This document shows, one piece after another, positions 8,466 through 17,034 of a DNA stretch of 64,000 bases (position 1 is its first letter; every line of letters starts with the position of its first letter). Made by a program: the position numbers and the translations under genes. The notes below the pieces were generated by a model. That model made no database searches and was not told where the DNA came from. It was given only the letters and a program-made list of their open reading frames with translations. The DNA comes from Marivirga atlantica (GTDB lineage: Bacteria; Bacteroidota; Bacteroidia; Cytophagales; Cyclobacteriaceae): positions 62,001 through 126,000 of the forward strand of contig NZ_JAERQG010000004.1 of NCBI RefSeq assembly GCF_016734805.1, read 5' to 3'.

Positions 8466-8822
8466 ATGGCAACTATACAATTAACAAAAGAAAAATTTTT
8501 AGAAGATATATTTGACTATACTTCCGAGAAAGAGTGGAAGTTTAAAGGAGATAAACCTGCTATTATTGACTTCTATGCCGATTGGTGTGGTCCTTGTAAA
8601 ATGGTAGCTCCTGTTTTGGAAGAGCTTTCAAATGAATTTAAAGATCAGATAAATATTTATAAAGTTGATACCGAGGTTGAAGAGGAATTAGCAGCTGTTT
8701 TTAGAATTAGAAGTATACCAAGTATGTTGTTTATTCCACAGGAGAAGCAACCTATGATGCAGGCAGGTGCTTTACCAAAGAATGCCTTAGAGGATATTAT
8801 AAATAAGGAACTGCTTAACTAA
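8466..8822 (+). CDS. trxA: Thioredoxin
   Basis: 118 residues, cytoplasmic. The active site WCGPC has C41 and C44; the buried Asp (IDFYADW) and the cis-Pro loop (RSIPSM) are present. It acts as a general dithiol reductant fed by thioredoxin reductase, which is not in this window. The start ATG at 8466 gives the usual family length. Downstream is a large inverted repeat whose right arm ends in a T run and may terminate transcription. Confidence 0.93.
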   Translation: MATIQLTKEKFLEDIFDYTSEKEWKFKGDKPAIIDFYADWCGPCKMVAPVLEELSNEFKDQINIYKVDTEVEEELAAVFRIRSIPSMLFIPQEKQPMMQAGALPKNALEDIINKELLN

Positions 8823-8855
8823 TATGATTTACATTTCTTTAAATAAAAATTGAAG

Positions 8856-8982
8856 AGGCAGTCTCAATAGAGCATAGACATTGCGAACGTAGTGAGGCAA
8901 CCTATTTTAGTTTACTCAAATGAATTAATAGATTGCTTCGTTCCTCGCAATAACCAGATGGTTTTGAGACTGTCTTTTTTTT
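8856..8982. repeat. Long imperfect inverted repeat with terminator-like end
   Basis: AGGCAGTCTCAA (8856-8867) pairs with TTGAGACTGTCT (8964-8975), which is followed by a run of T. Nested inside, ATTGCGAACGTAGTGAGGCAA (from 8880) pairs imperfectly with TTGCTTCGTTCCTCGCAAT (8933-8951). The inner motif (ATTGCGAGGAACGAAGCAA on one strand) resembles a dispersed palindromic repeat common in Bacteroidota. It probably acts as a terminator after trxA or is a small non-autonomous repeat element. Confidence 0.65.
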
Positions 8983-9066
8983 GCCCAATTTAAATAATTC
9001 ACTCAAAGGCATGCTTGAAATATAAATTTTCAGTTTAAAATTGAATATCAGACAAATATTTGAATC

Positions 9067-9612
9067 ATGCCCACAAAATATCTCTTTACCTCTGCCCGCC
9101 TTGGTTTCCGCAATTGGCAAGATGAAGACCTACCTCTTCTGCTCGCACTCAATCAGGATAAAGAAGTGATGCGCTATTTCCCTGAAATAAGAGATGTACA
9201 AGAAAGTATTAAATGGATGGATAGAATGCAGCAAATGTACCTTGAAAAAGGCTACTGCTATTATGCCGTCTTTGAATTGTCAAATGAAGATTTTGTGGGT
9301 GTTTTGGGGATTGGTGACAAGGATTTTAATGCTGACTTTACTCCTATTATCGATATAGGCTGGCGAATACATAAAAAGTATTGGAATAAAGGTTATGCTA
9401 CCGAAGGCGCTCAACAATGTTTAAAATATGTATTTAATACTTTAAAGCTGAATGAAATAAAAGCGCTATGTCCTATAAACAATAAGGCTTCTGAGCGGGT
9501 AATGCAAAAAATTGGTATGCATAGGGAGTTGGAATTTATTCATCCTGAACTTACTGATTATCCTGAATTAAAAGACTTTGTATTATACACTATCAGTCAT
9601 ACACAGCTTTAA
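9067..9612 (+). CDS. GNAT family N-acetyltransferase (RimJ/RimL type)
   Basis: 181 residues. It opens with TSARLGFRNWQDEDLPLLLALNQD, the RimJ/RimL-like start, and contains IDIGWRIHKKYWNKGYATEGAQ (acetyl-CoA pyrophosphate loop, GYATEG) and the C-terminal ALCPINNKASERVMQKIGM. It transfers acetyl from acetyl-CoA to an amino group; the acceptor could be a protein N-terminus or a small molecule. It is monocistronic by spacing. Confidence 0.85.
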   Translation: MPTKYLFTSARLGFRNWQDEDLPLLLALNQDKEVMRYFPEIRDVQESIKWMDRMQQMYLEKGYCYYAVFELSNEDFVGVLGIGDKDFNADFTPIIDIGWRIHKKYWNKGYATEGAQQCLKYVFNTLKLNEIKALCPINNKASERVMQKIGMHRELEFIHPELTDYPELKDFVLYTISHTQL

Positions 9613-9663
9613 TAATTGTATACTTATCGGTTTTGACTAAATTAGGTGAAATTCATTTATCAA

Positions 9664-10752
9664 ATGAAAATAAGCCTTACCTTATTGTCTTCTATTCTAG
9701 TTACCTTTCTGTTTTCAGGATGCAAGGAAGATACAGCTTCAGAAAACATCTTTTTCTCTGATGTAACAAGCAGGAGCTTCCATATGGGCTTTAGTACCTG
9801 GCCTTATGCCGCCAGTATTGAGTCAGTTAATGATACTTACCAGTTTATTGCTGATCATGCTGATATTTATTCAGAGCACATTGACAGCAACATTCCCTGG
9901 TACGCCTTGATCAACAATCAGCCTCTTCCTGATGCTTTCATAAAAGACATAGCAAACAGAAAATCTCATAAAATAAGTGACAAAACTTTAACTATTTCAG
10001 TGAGCCTCTTGAATAGTGCAAGAACCGATCTAGCAACAGATTATGATGGCTACTTGCCCAATTTCACTTCCTATGCAGATAAAGAAATTGAAGATGCATA
10101 TTTTAAGCATTTAGAATACATTACTGAACAGCTACAGCCTGACTATCTCATTGTGTCAATTGAAGCCAATGAACTACTTATTAACACACCTGAACGTTGG
10201 GATGAGTACAAAATCTTAATGCAGAAAATCAGAACACGCATAAAGGATAGATTTCCGAGCTTAATGGTATCAGAATCTGTTACACTTCATAACCTCTATC
10301 AAGCTAATGCTACTGAAAACAATGAAGTATTTAGTTATATCAATAATTTAGATTTTGTAGCTGTTAGTTTTTACCCATTCTTTAAGGGACTTAACACAGA
10401 AACTGGCTTTCAGGATGCTCTTGATTTTTTGCAAAGCCGAACAAGTAAGCCTATCGCATTTGCTGAAACATCTCATTTATCAGAGAATCTGACAGTCGAT
10501 TCTTTCAATTTATTTATTGAAGGAAATGAAGATGAGCAAAACACCTATCTGAGAACATTATTAAACCATGCTCAAGCCAAAAACTACGAATACCTTATAT
10601 GGTGGGCACATCGAGATTATGACGAACTCTGGGAAACTTTCCCTGACGAAGCGAAGGATTTGGGTAAGATATGGATAAGCACTGGCCTGATCAATGAAGA
10701 TGGTCAGGAAAAAGAAGCTTATGCTTCCTGGCAGTCAGCTTTTAGTAAATAG
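9664..10752 (+). CDS. Glycoside-hydrolase-like (clan GH-A type) lipoprotein
   Basis: 362 residues from ATG 9664, chosen because it starts a lipoprotein signal ending LFSGC; an upstream GTG adds six residues. The rest reads as a TIM barrel: GFSTWPY, then VSIEANEL at mid-length (candidate acid/base Glu), FYPFF, and AETSHLSE (candidate nucleophile Glu) followed by LIWWAHRDYD. The order and spacing resemble GH53-like endo-galactanases and related GH-A proteins. It would be anchored on the cell surface or in the periplasm. Substrate not assignable. The next gene, a secreted esterase, could act on the same decorated polysaccharide. Confidence 0.55.
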   Translation: MKISLTLLSSILVTFLFSGCKEDTASENIFFSDVTSRSFHMGFSTWPYAASIESVNDTYQFIADHADIYSEHIDSNIPWYALINNQPLPDAFIKDIANRKSHKISDKTLTISVSLLNSARTDLATDYDGYLPNFTSYADKEIEDAYFKHLEYITEQLQPDYLIVSIEANELLINTPERWDEYKILMQKIRTRIKDRFPSLMVSESVTLHNLYQANATENNEVFSYINNLDFVAVSFYPFFKGLNTETGFQDALDFLQSRTSKPIAFAETSHLSENLTVDSFNLFIEGNEDEQNTYLRTLLNHAQAKNYEYLIWWAHRDYDELWETFPDEAKDLGKIWISTGLINEDGQEKEAYASWQSAFSK

Positions 10753-10906
10753 CAAACTTTTAGTTTATTAGAATATCATCCTCTTTAAAACGCACAGTAT
10801 TTGATATTTTACTTATCCCATAAGAAACTGATCCTCAAACCTATATAATCAGGAATAATCTTCTTAAATTGTTTGTAAGAACCAACAGCTGGCAAATCCC
10901 CTGAAA

Positions 10907-13900
10907 ATGCTGCTTTATCGAACTATCACCTTTACTTATCCATTATATCGTGGTCTCTGTCTTAGAACTACTTTCTTATTTATTGTTATTCTTTTTTGTT
11001 TCTTCAATACCAAACTCAAGGCTCAGCAAACCCAAGAGCAAAGCCCCGCAGGCACCAATTACCTTATTTACACACCTTCAACCTATAGTGCTTCAGGAGC
11101 TGGTAGTCCTCTCTTAATTACTTTAATGGGAGGTGGAGAAATTGGCGATGATTTTTCGGTATTCTTTAGGAACAATTCCAATAGAAGCCCTGCCTGGTTG
11201 ATAGATAGGGGTGAATGGCCTTCTGATTATCCCTTTGTGGTTGTTACTCCTCAATTACCAAGAGATGAGGCTATACCAAATGTTAACGATCAAAAGTGGC
11301 CTACCTCTTTAATAGACGAGGTTATAGCAGATGTAATTGGCAATTTCAATATCGATACTAACCGGTTATATTTTACAGGTGTTAGTTTGGGGGCAACTGG
11401 CTGTTGGGATTATGCAGCGGCATTTCCTGAAAAAGTAGCTGCCATGATTCCTATGTCGGGTCCAGCCGATATTTCAACAGCTTGCACCGTAAAGGATATT
11501 CCTATTTGGGCTATACACGGAGACAATGACGGATTGGTAAATCCCTTTGCGAATTCTACTGTTGACATGGTTGATAGTATCAATAATTGCAATGGACTCT
11601 ATCAGGCTCATTTTGATCTGATTCCCTCCCGTGGCCATGATATCTGGAATGATGTTTACCCGGAAACGATGGGGCTTTCTATCTTCGAATGGTTATTAAA
11701 ATTTGAAAAAGGGCAAACTATAAATACCAAACCTTATGTTGGTTTAGGCCCTGATTTGAAGCTTCTGCTTCCAGATGAATTTACATATATCCATGGATTT
11801 GGCTTTGATGTTGACGGCTCTATATCAACCTATTTATGGGAGGTAATAAACCCTGCCTCAGCAACCATTGAAGTGATTGATGATCAAAACATAAAGCTTT
11901 TTCCACAGGTAGCAGGCTTACATCAAATAAAACTAACTATTACCGATAATGATGGTGCAGTAAACTCGGACACTGTTGAGATTGAATTTTTTGAAACCCT
12001 TCCGGGCAGCCTTAATTTTATGAGTGGACTTATGCTGCAGGATGGTGATAGTAATGTTGACTTATATCAGCTAGAAGATGGCAATAATATCATTAACCTT
12101 TTCACTTTAGGAACAAGCGATATTAACATAAGAGCGCTTGATGATGGATTGTGTAATAGCTTCCGTTTTGCAGTAAATGGCTATCAAAATATTAGAACAG
12201 AAAACCGACAGTCAGTAGGGCTTTTACTCAGCAGAAGAAGAAATCCACCTGAGTGGAACGTGAGAACCGGAACCTACTTAATAAGTGCAACCCCCTACTC
12301 GGGAAACAAAAATAATCTGGGTACCGAAGGGATTTCAGTAAGCCATAAACTTTCAGTCTATAATCAAGAGCCAAAATCATACAGCCTTCTTCCAGATTCA
12401 GATATCAGCATAACAACCAACTGGATAGACAATTCAAGCTCAGAAAATCCCAATGGCTTTATCTCAAATTTCCAAACATTTGAAATTACTGACAGTGCCT
12501 ATTTGAACAGTCCTATTTTAGAAACAGGAGTAGTCACAAATATTGAACTGAAGTCTGGTGGTTACCTGACCTTAAATGACTCCTTAGCTATTCCGTTAAT
12601 ACTTGATTCTGCAGCCACTCTGCAAATTAATCACTCATCAGGTGTAGATTTCTCCTCTGTTCACCCTTATGCCAATATTATTTACAATACAGTGGGAACA
12701 CTTGATTTCTCTAGTGCAGGAAAGCTCACAGTTACTTCAGGCAATCAACTGAGTTTAGAAAGTGATAGCGTAACGCTTAATAGTTTAACATTAGGTGAAG
12801 GCGCGGTAATTCAACACAGCACTGGATTAAATATCAACATAATTGAAGATTTAATCATTGAAGGAACAACAGATTTCACACCATCGGCTCCGTTTTCAAT
12901 TTCATTTAACTCTGATAGAAAGCACCAAATAATTTATGAGGGCAATGCGCTTACATTTGAAGAAATATCCTTATTAGGTCAAGATACTTTGTTAATATTA
13001 AATCAGACTGAACTGCTTCTAAACGCAAGTCGCATTAATTTGACCCAAAACACTTCTTTTGAGATAGGGCATGCACAAATTCATCTTACTGGTGATAACA
13101 TTCTTTCAGAAAATCCATCTGGCGGAAAACTTAAAGTAGGCAATAGAAGCTCCTTATTCATTGATGCCTCACCTACTGAAAATAACTACCTTAACTTAGA
13201 TCAGACAGGTAATATTTTTAAGGAACTTCAGTTCAACATAAATGGTGTAAACCAAATACTGTTATCAGACACCCTAAAAATCTATGACAAGATAGAAGCA
13301 AATAATGGAACTCTATCAAGTAATGGTTACTTACAATTATTGGCCACAGATTCCACAACAGCCTATTTATTAAATAATTCTGGAAATATAGATGGTGAAA
13401 TTATTAGTGAAAAAATAGTACCACAAGGTAGAGTTTATAGATACGCTGGTAGTAATATGTTGAACTTCTCAGTTGAGAAATTACAAAACTTCATTCCCGT
13501 GACCGGCACTTTTGCAGGAGCCAGTAGTGGACCAACTTTAGGAAGTGATCCTTCCATTTTCAGTTATAATACCACAACAGAAAGCTGGATTCCTTTTCCG
13601 AACAGCTCTAACCAAGAAGTTTTTGAATTAGGGAAAGGTTATGCCATATTTTTTAGAAATGAACAGGAAGCAGCCAAAATAAAATGGCAGGGGGAGTTAG
13701 TGCAGAACACATTCGACTATACTTTAATTGGCAATACAGACATTCAAAATGAATTCTCAGGTTGGAATCTACTAGTTAATCCATATGCTTCTCCAATTGA
13801 ATGGGGCACTACTGGTTGGGTCAGCTCAGGAATAAGCAATACGATTAGTGTGGCAGACAATACCGTGGCAGGGGGCAGATTTTTAGTTTGGGATGGAGAA

Positions 13901-14935
13901 GTAGGAGATGTTGAATTCTCTGGCATACTATCCCAAAATCAGGCATTCTGGCTACGCACAATTGACGAAAGCCCTAGCCTTAGTATTTCTGAATCAGCCA
14001 AATTGCCAATAAACAACTCAAATACTTACAGAAATAGTACTGAAGCCATAGAAGGACTTGTAATTTCGCTAAGTCAAGGTGAATTAATTGATAGATTGTT
14101 CTACAGGTTAAATAATTCAGGCTCTTTGACGTATTTACCGCAAATTGACGCAGTAAAAAGATTTAACGGCTATTTCAGTTTATACCATAACAGTAATGAT
14201 TCAATTCCTATTGCCATTAAAAACTTACCCTATGACCATTGTTTCAGTCATAAGCTTGGAATAAAGGATGCAAAAGCGGGGAGCTATAAACTTGAATTTA
14301 AACACTTATCTGAAAAACTGCCAGAAGGAACTTTCATCTTTAAAGACTTTTTATCGGATAGTTTAATAAGAGTTGAGCATGGTTTAACTTATGAATTCTT
14401 AATCACTGTAACAGACTCACTGAATGCAAGTGAACGCTTCATATTGTCTTATGAGCCCGATATGGCTGAACCTCAGATTGAGGCCATAGGAAACCAGCTT
14501 AAGGCCAATTATCAAGAAAATATCCAGTGGTTTCGGAATGATGAACCTATTGAAGGAGAGACAAATCCCATTTTATCGCCAAGTCAAAATGGCTCATATT
14601 ATTTTCAGGTTAATTATAAGTCTTGCAGCTTGACCTCTCCAACTATTCAATTTTCAATTACAGCCAATAAAGAAGAATTACAATCTCTTCAAATATTTTC
14701 TAACCCTGTAACAGACGATCGTTTAATCATATCTTCAGCTAATAAGATCGATGAAAAAGTCTGTATCAGCTTAATAAATGCAGACGGAAAAATTGTATTA
14801 GGTAAAAAAGAGATGCTTTTAGACAAAAAATATTATGAAGTATTAATCCCTAAAGAAATACAGAATGGACTCTACTATTTAAATATTGAATCGGATGACG
14901 AGCACTATTATTTGAAAGTTGTAGTTCAAAGATAG
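10907..14935 (+). CDS. Large secreted esterase with PKD-like domain and T9SS sorting domain
   Basis: 1342 residues. A long signal peptide (cleavage near KAQQ, residue about 40) precedes a CE1/PHB-depolymerase-like alpha/beta hydrolase, roughly residues 50-270, with S160 in GVSLGATG, D206/D208 in HGDNDG and H244 in SRGHDIW. A PKD-like Ig domain follows, about 275-365 (LTITDNDGAVNSDTVEI). A long beta-rich region comes next, then a block that recurs in T9SS cargo (KGYAIFFRN, WNLLVNPYASPIEW, AFWLRT). It closes with a type A sorting domain (LQIFSNPVTDD ... NGLYYLNI ... YYLKVVVQ). It is probably an extracellular or surface feruloyl/acetyl-type esterase. Substrate unknown. Confidence 0.75.
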   Translation: MLLYRTITFTYPLYRGLCLRTTFLFIVILFCFFNTKLKAQQTQEQSPAGTNYLIYTPSTYSASGAGSPLLITLMGGGEIGDDFSVFFRNNSNRSPAWLIDRGEWPSDYPFVVVTPQLPRDEAIPNVNDQKWPTSLIDEVIADVIGNFNIDTNRLYFTGVSLGATGCWDYAAAFPEKVAAMIPMSGPADISTACTVKDIPIWAIHGDNDGLVNPFANSTVDMVDSINNCNGLYQAHFDLIPSRGHDIWNDVYPETMGLSIFEWLLKFEKGQTINTKPYVGLGPDLKLLLPDEFTYIHGFGFDVDGSISTYLWEVINPASATIEVIDDQNIKLFPQVAGLHQIKLTITDNDGAVNSDTVEIEFFETLPGSLNFMSGLMLQDGDSNVDLYQLEDGNNIINLFTLGTSDINIRALDDGLCNSFRFAVNGYQNIRTENRQSVGLLLSRRRNPPEWNVRTGTYLISATPYSGNKNNLGTEGISVSHKLSVYNQEPKSYSLLPDSDISITTNWIDNSSSENPNGFISNFQTFEITDSAYLNSPILETGVVTNIELKSGGYLTLNDSLAIPLILDSAATLQINHSSGVDFSSVHPYANIIYNTVGTLDFSSAGKLTVTSGNQLSLESDSVTLNSLTLGEGAVIQHSTGLNINIIEDLIIEGTTDFTPSAPFSISFNSDRKHQIIYEGNALTFEEISLLGQDTLLILNQTELLLNASRINLTQNTSFEIGHAQIHLTGDNILSENPSGGKLKVGNRSSLFIDASPTENNYLNLDQTGNIFKELQFNINGVNQILLSDTLKIYDKIEANNGTLSSNGYLQLLATDSTTAYLLNNSGNIDGEIISEKIVPQGRVYRYAGSNMLNFSVEKLQNFIPVTGTFAGASSGPTLGSDPSIFSYNTTTESWIPFPNSSNQEVFELGKGYAIFFRNEQEAAKIKWQGELVQNTFDYTLIGNTDIQNEFSGWNLLVNPYASPIEWGTTGWVSSGISNTISVADNTVAGGRFLVWDGEVGDVEFSGILSQNQAFWLRTIDESPSLSISESAKLPINNSNTYRNSTEAIEGLVISLSQGELIDRLFYRLNNSGSLTYLPQIDAVKRFNGYFSLYHNSNDSIPIAIKNLPYDHCFSHKLGIKDAKAGSYKLEFKHLSEKLPEGTFIFKDFLSDSLIRVEHGLTYEFLITVTDSLNASERFILSYEPDMAEPQIEAIGNQLKANYQENIQWFRNDEPIEGETNPILSPSQNGSYYFQVNYKSCSLTSPTIQFSITANKEELQSLQIFSNPVTDDRLIISSANKIDEKVCISLINADGKIVLGKKEMLLDKKYYEVLIPKEIQNGLYYLNIESDDEHYYLKVVVQR

Positions 14936-14951
14936 CGTATTTGGCTATTAG

Positions 14952-14982
14952 AGAGGCTACCTATTTAAAGTAGCCTCTTCTA
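14952..14982. terminator. Bidirectional terminator-like hairpin
   Basis: AGAGGCTAC (14952-14960) and GTAGCCTCT (14970-14978) form a perfect 9-bp stem with a 9-nt loop followed by T-rich sequence. It lies in the short gap between convergent genes ending at 14935 and 14986. Confidence 0.7.
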
Positions 14983-14985
14983 TTT

Positions 14986-15597
14986 CTAAACCTCCTCAAC
15001 CGACTTTTTGTACATCCTAAAAAACAGGAACGGTAAAAAGCCAAAGCCAAATACAAGGAAGCTCAAACCTAACATGAAAGCGGCACCCATCAGGTGTTGA
15101 AGCTTCATCCATGAAGCAAGCATAAACATGATGAGCGAGGTAGCTCCTAAAATCCATTTCAGTTTCTCAGACATCACCTTAGGTGCTGACCTCTTAAACT
15201 TATTGATTAAAAGCAGTGGAATAAAAATAAAAGCAAATCCACTACCACCACCAAACATCAAAACTGTTGCACCCGGCAAGTGCATTAGTTTAAAGAAAAT
15301 ACCAACTATCAAGGCCAAAGTGAATAGATAGCCTGAAGCATACGTTAATCGTTTCATAAGCATAATTTTATTATAGTTTAGTAAGAAAAGTGTTTCATTT
15401 TGAATTTCATTTAACCCATTAGGAGCTGTTTGCTTGTAGGCACTTTGTAATGCTGATTGAAAGGTTTTTCCTTTATTCATTTCAATCTCCACCAGGCAAC
15501 AGAAATGGTCGATTAAGTCGTCCTTAAGTTCCCGGCTTTTCACGCTGCTCTGCTCTATCTCCTCAATAATTATTTTTTCCTGAGCTTCACTTAACAT
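14986..15597 (-). CDS. PadR-coupled membrane protein
   Basis: 203 residues. The soluble N-terminal helical part (about 1-80) has a DDLIDHFCC segment typical of proteins encoded with PadR regulators in Bacteroidota. Four membrane segments follow, with two repeats of an F/W-KLMHLPGA / MKLQHLMGA motif similar to the paired helices of GldL-like proteins. It overlaps the PadR gene by 7 bp and is translationally coupled to it. It is probably a membrane partner or stress protein controlled by that regulator; its actual role is unknown. Confidence 0.6.
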   Translation of the reverse strand: MLSEAQEKIIIEEIEQSSVKSRELKDDLIDHFCCLVEIEMNKGKTFQSALQSAYKQTAPNGLNEIQNETLFLLNYNKIMLMKRLTYASGYLFTLALIVGIFFKLMHLPGATVLMFGGGSGFAFIFIPLLLINKFKRSAPKVMSEKLKWILGATSLIMFMLASWMKLQHLMGAAFMLGLSFLVFGFGFLPFLFFRMYKKSVEEV

Positions 15598-15941
15598 AAG
15601 CCTGATGATGTTTTTAAATCACTAAAAATTACCTTCTCAATCGTTTTAATGAAATCTCTCATTTCATCAAGTAGAGTTTCTTTCTGTGCCTCTCCTTTTG
15701 TGGTAAGTTTATAATATTTACGCACTCGCTTACCAATACTCACTTCCTCATAGGTCAGTATTCCGTCCTTTGTGAGTTTGTGCAATGCCGGATATAGAGA
15801 GCCATCTTTTAAATGAATTTTCCCCTCTGTTTCTTCCTTTACTTTTTGTGATAGTTCATAGCCATACATCTTTCCTTGTTCAGAAAGAAGTTTCAGAACT
15901 ATTACTTCTAAAGTGCCTTTTAAGAGTTCTTTTGAATACAT
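15591..15941 (-). CDS. PadR family transcriptional regulator
   Basis: 116 residues from the ATG whose complement is CAT 15939-15941; the longer frame upstream encodes an implausible hydrophobic extension. The winged-helix signature is clear: MYSKELLKGTLEVIVLKLL, MYGYELSQKV, LKDGSLYPALHKLTKDGIL, then RKYYKLTTKG. It probably represses itself and the downstream membrane gene. Two dyads lie immediately upstream, the likely operators. Confidence 0.88.
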   Translation of the reverse strand: MYSKELLKGTLEVIVLKLLSEQGKMYGYELSQKVKEETEGKIHLKDGSLYPALHKLTKDGILTYEEVSIGKRVRKYYKLTTKGEAQKETLLDEMRDFIKTIEKVIFSDLKTSSGLC

Positions 15942-15948
15942 ATTGCAA

Positions 15949-16002
15949 CAATACATTAATTCTTGATGTATTGCAAACAAATACCTCAAATATTGAGGTA
16001 TT
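15949..16002 (-). promoter_or_regulatory. Probable PadR operators (two dyads)
   Basis: AATACCTCAA (15980-15989) and TTGAGGTATT (15993-16002) are perfect inverted repeats with a 3-bp centre. Closer to the start codon, CAATACAT (15949-15956) and ATGTATTG (15966-15973) form a second perfect dyad. PadR proteins bind such dyads as dimers; placement over the leader/promoter suggests autoregulation. Confidence 0.6.
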
Positions 16003-16365
16003 ACTTCTAAATATTTTATAAAAAAATAGATCAGAAACATGAGATAAACCAAATAAATTACTCATTATCAGTATTTTGCACTTGTTAAAATTTGATTATC
16101 ACCATAAAAAAGTGAATTCTATTTGCATTCTATTTTTTAATAAATAACATTTGTTACAGTAATGCACTCAATACAAGCAACATATCGCACAACACTTTTG
16201 CAGGAATCTCCTGTTAGTGCGCCTGTATTGACTTTATCTAGCCGTTTACGCAATCGCCTAAGGGCGTAATACGTTTCTGTGGAGTTTACGAACTCCACCA
16301 CTCCCAACCATTCTATTTACTTCATTTTTGAACTGCTTCGCTTAGAAGCACAAACTCTCACTATT
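16003..16365 (+). promoter_or_regulatory. Leader region of the arginine operon
   Basis: No gene is seen here. The 9-mer ATTCTATTT occurs at 16116-16124 and 16127-16135 (11-bp period, one helical turn, overlapping a TGAAT...CATTC arrangement) and again at 16310-16318; these may be regulator half-sites. Hairpins follow: CAGGA/TCCTG (16201-16213), TTACGC/GCGTAA (16246-16269) which competes with CGCC/GGCG (16255-16266), GTGGAGTT/AACTCCAC with a TACG loop (16279-16298) and TGCTTC/GAAGCA (16334-16350). No T-run terminator was seen, so attenuation is not shown. Confidence 0.4.
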
Positions 16366-17034
16366 GTGCATTTTACTATTACTATAGCAAATAAAGCACA
16401 CTTTCCTCATGCGCAATATATATGCGACATGATGGAAAATGCTGCTAAAAACAGAGGTACAGGCATCGCCAAAAGAGCGCCAGAGTACATCCGCAAGAAA
16501 ATGGATGAGGGCAAAGCAATCATTGCCCTCAATAATGAGCATCCTATAGGGTTCTGTTACATAGAAAACTGGGAAGGCCATAAATATGTGGCCAATTCAG
16601 GTCTTATTGTTCATCCCGACTATCAGAAAACAGGCCTGGCCAGGGCTATTAAACAAGCCACCTTTCAGCTATCAAAGCAACTATTTCCTCATGCCCAGCT
16701 TTTCGGTATCACTACCAGTATGGCTGTTATGAAGATTAATTCTGACCTGGGCTATAAGCCGGTCACCTTTTCAGAATTAACTCAAGACGAAACTTTCTGG
16801 AAGGGCTGTCAAAGCTGTGTCAACTATGACATACTTCAAAGAACTAATAAAAGCATGTGCTTATGTACAGGTATGATTTGCGACCTGAGCAAGATTCCTT
16901 CTGAACCAGTAAAAACAGCTCATGAAAAGTCGTGGGATAAGTTCAAAGCCTTTCTGAAGGAAAGAGCAGAAAGAATAAAGCAAAAGGCAAAAGAGATTCC
17001 AGCATTTAAAAACGTATTAGAAAATGAAAAATAA
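16366..17034 (+). CDS. Arginine-operon GNAT acyltransferase (probable N-acylglutamate synthase role)
   Basis: About 222 residues if the GTG at 16366 is used (HFTITIANKAHFPHAQYICDMMENAAK); the frame is open further upstream to a GTG at 16279, which would place the start inside a hairpin. The GNAT fold is seen in KKMDEGKAIIALNNEHPIGF and LIVHPDYQKTGLARAIKQATF. A Cys-rich stretch (GCQSC, then MCLCTG) and a basic coiled C-terminus follow. In Bacteroidota arginine operons a GNAT of this type occupies the place of N-acetylglutamate synthase and probably makes the N-acylated (acetyl or succinyl) glutamate. It overlaps argG by 11 bp. Confidence 0.65.
   Translation: MHFTITIANKAHFPHAQYICDMMENAAKNRGTGIAKRAPEYIRKKMDEGKAIIALNNEHPIGFCYIENWEGHKYVANSGLIVHPDYQKTGLARAIKQATFQLSKQLFPHAQLFGITTSMAVMKINSDLGYKPVTFSELTQDETFWKGCQSCVNYDILQRTNKSMCLCTGMICDLSKIPSEPVKTAHEKSWDKFKAFLKERAERIKQKAKEIPAFKNVLENEK

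Noticed and set aside
15942-16042. 37-residue extension of PadR
   Set aside because: Hydrophobic, low-complexity product reading through both operator dyads; family members start at MYSKELLKG.
16279-16365. N-terminal extension of the arginine-operon GNAT from GTG 16279
   Set aside because: It would encode about 29 residues across two stable hairpins without similarity to GNAT N-termini; the GTG at 16366 aligns better.
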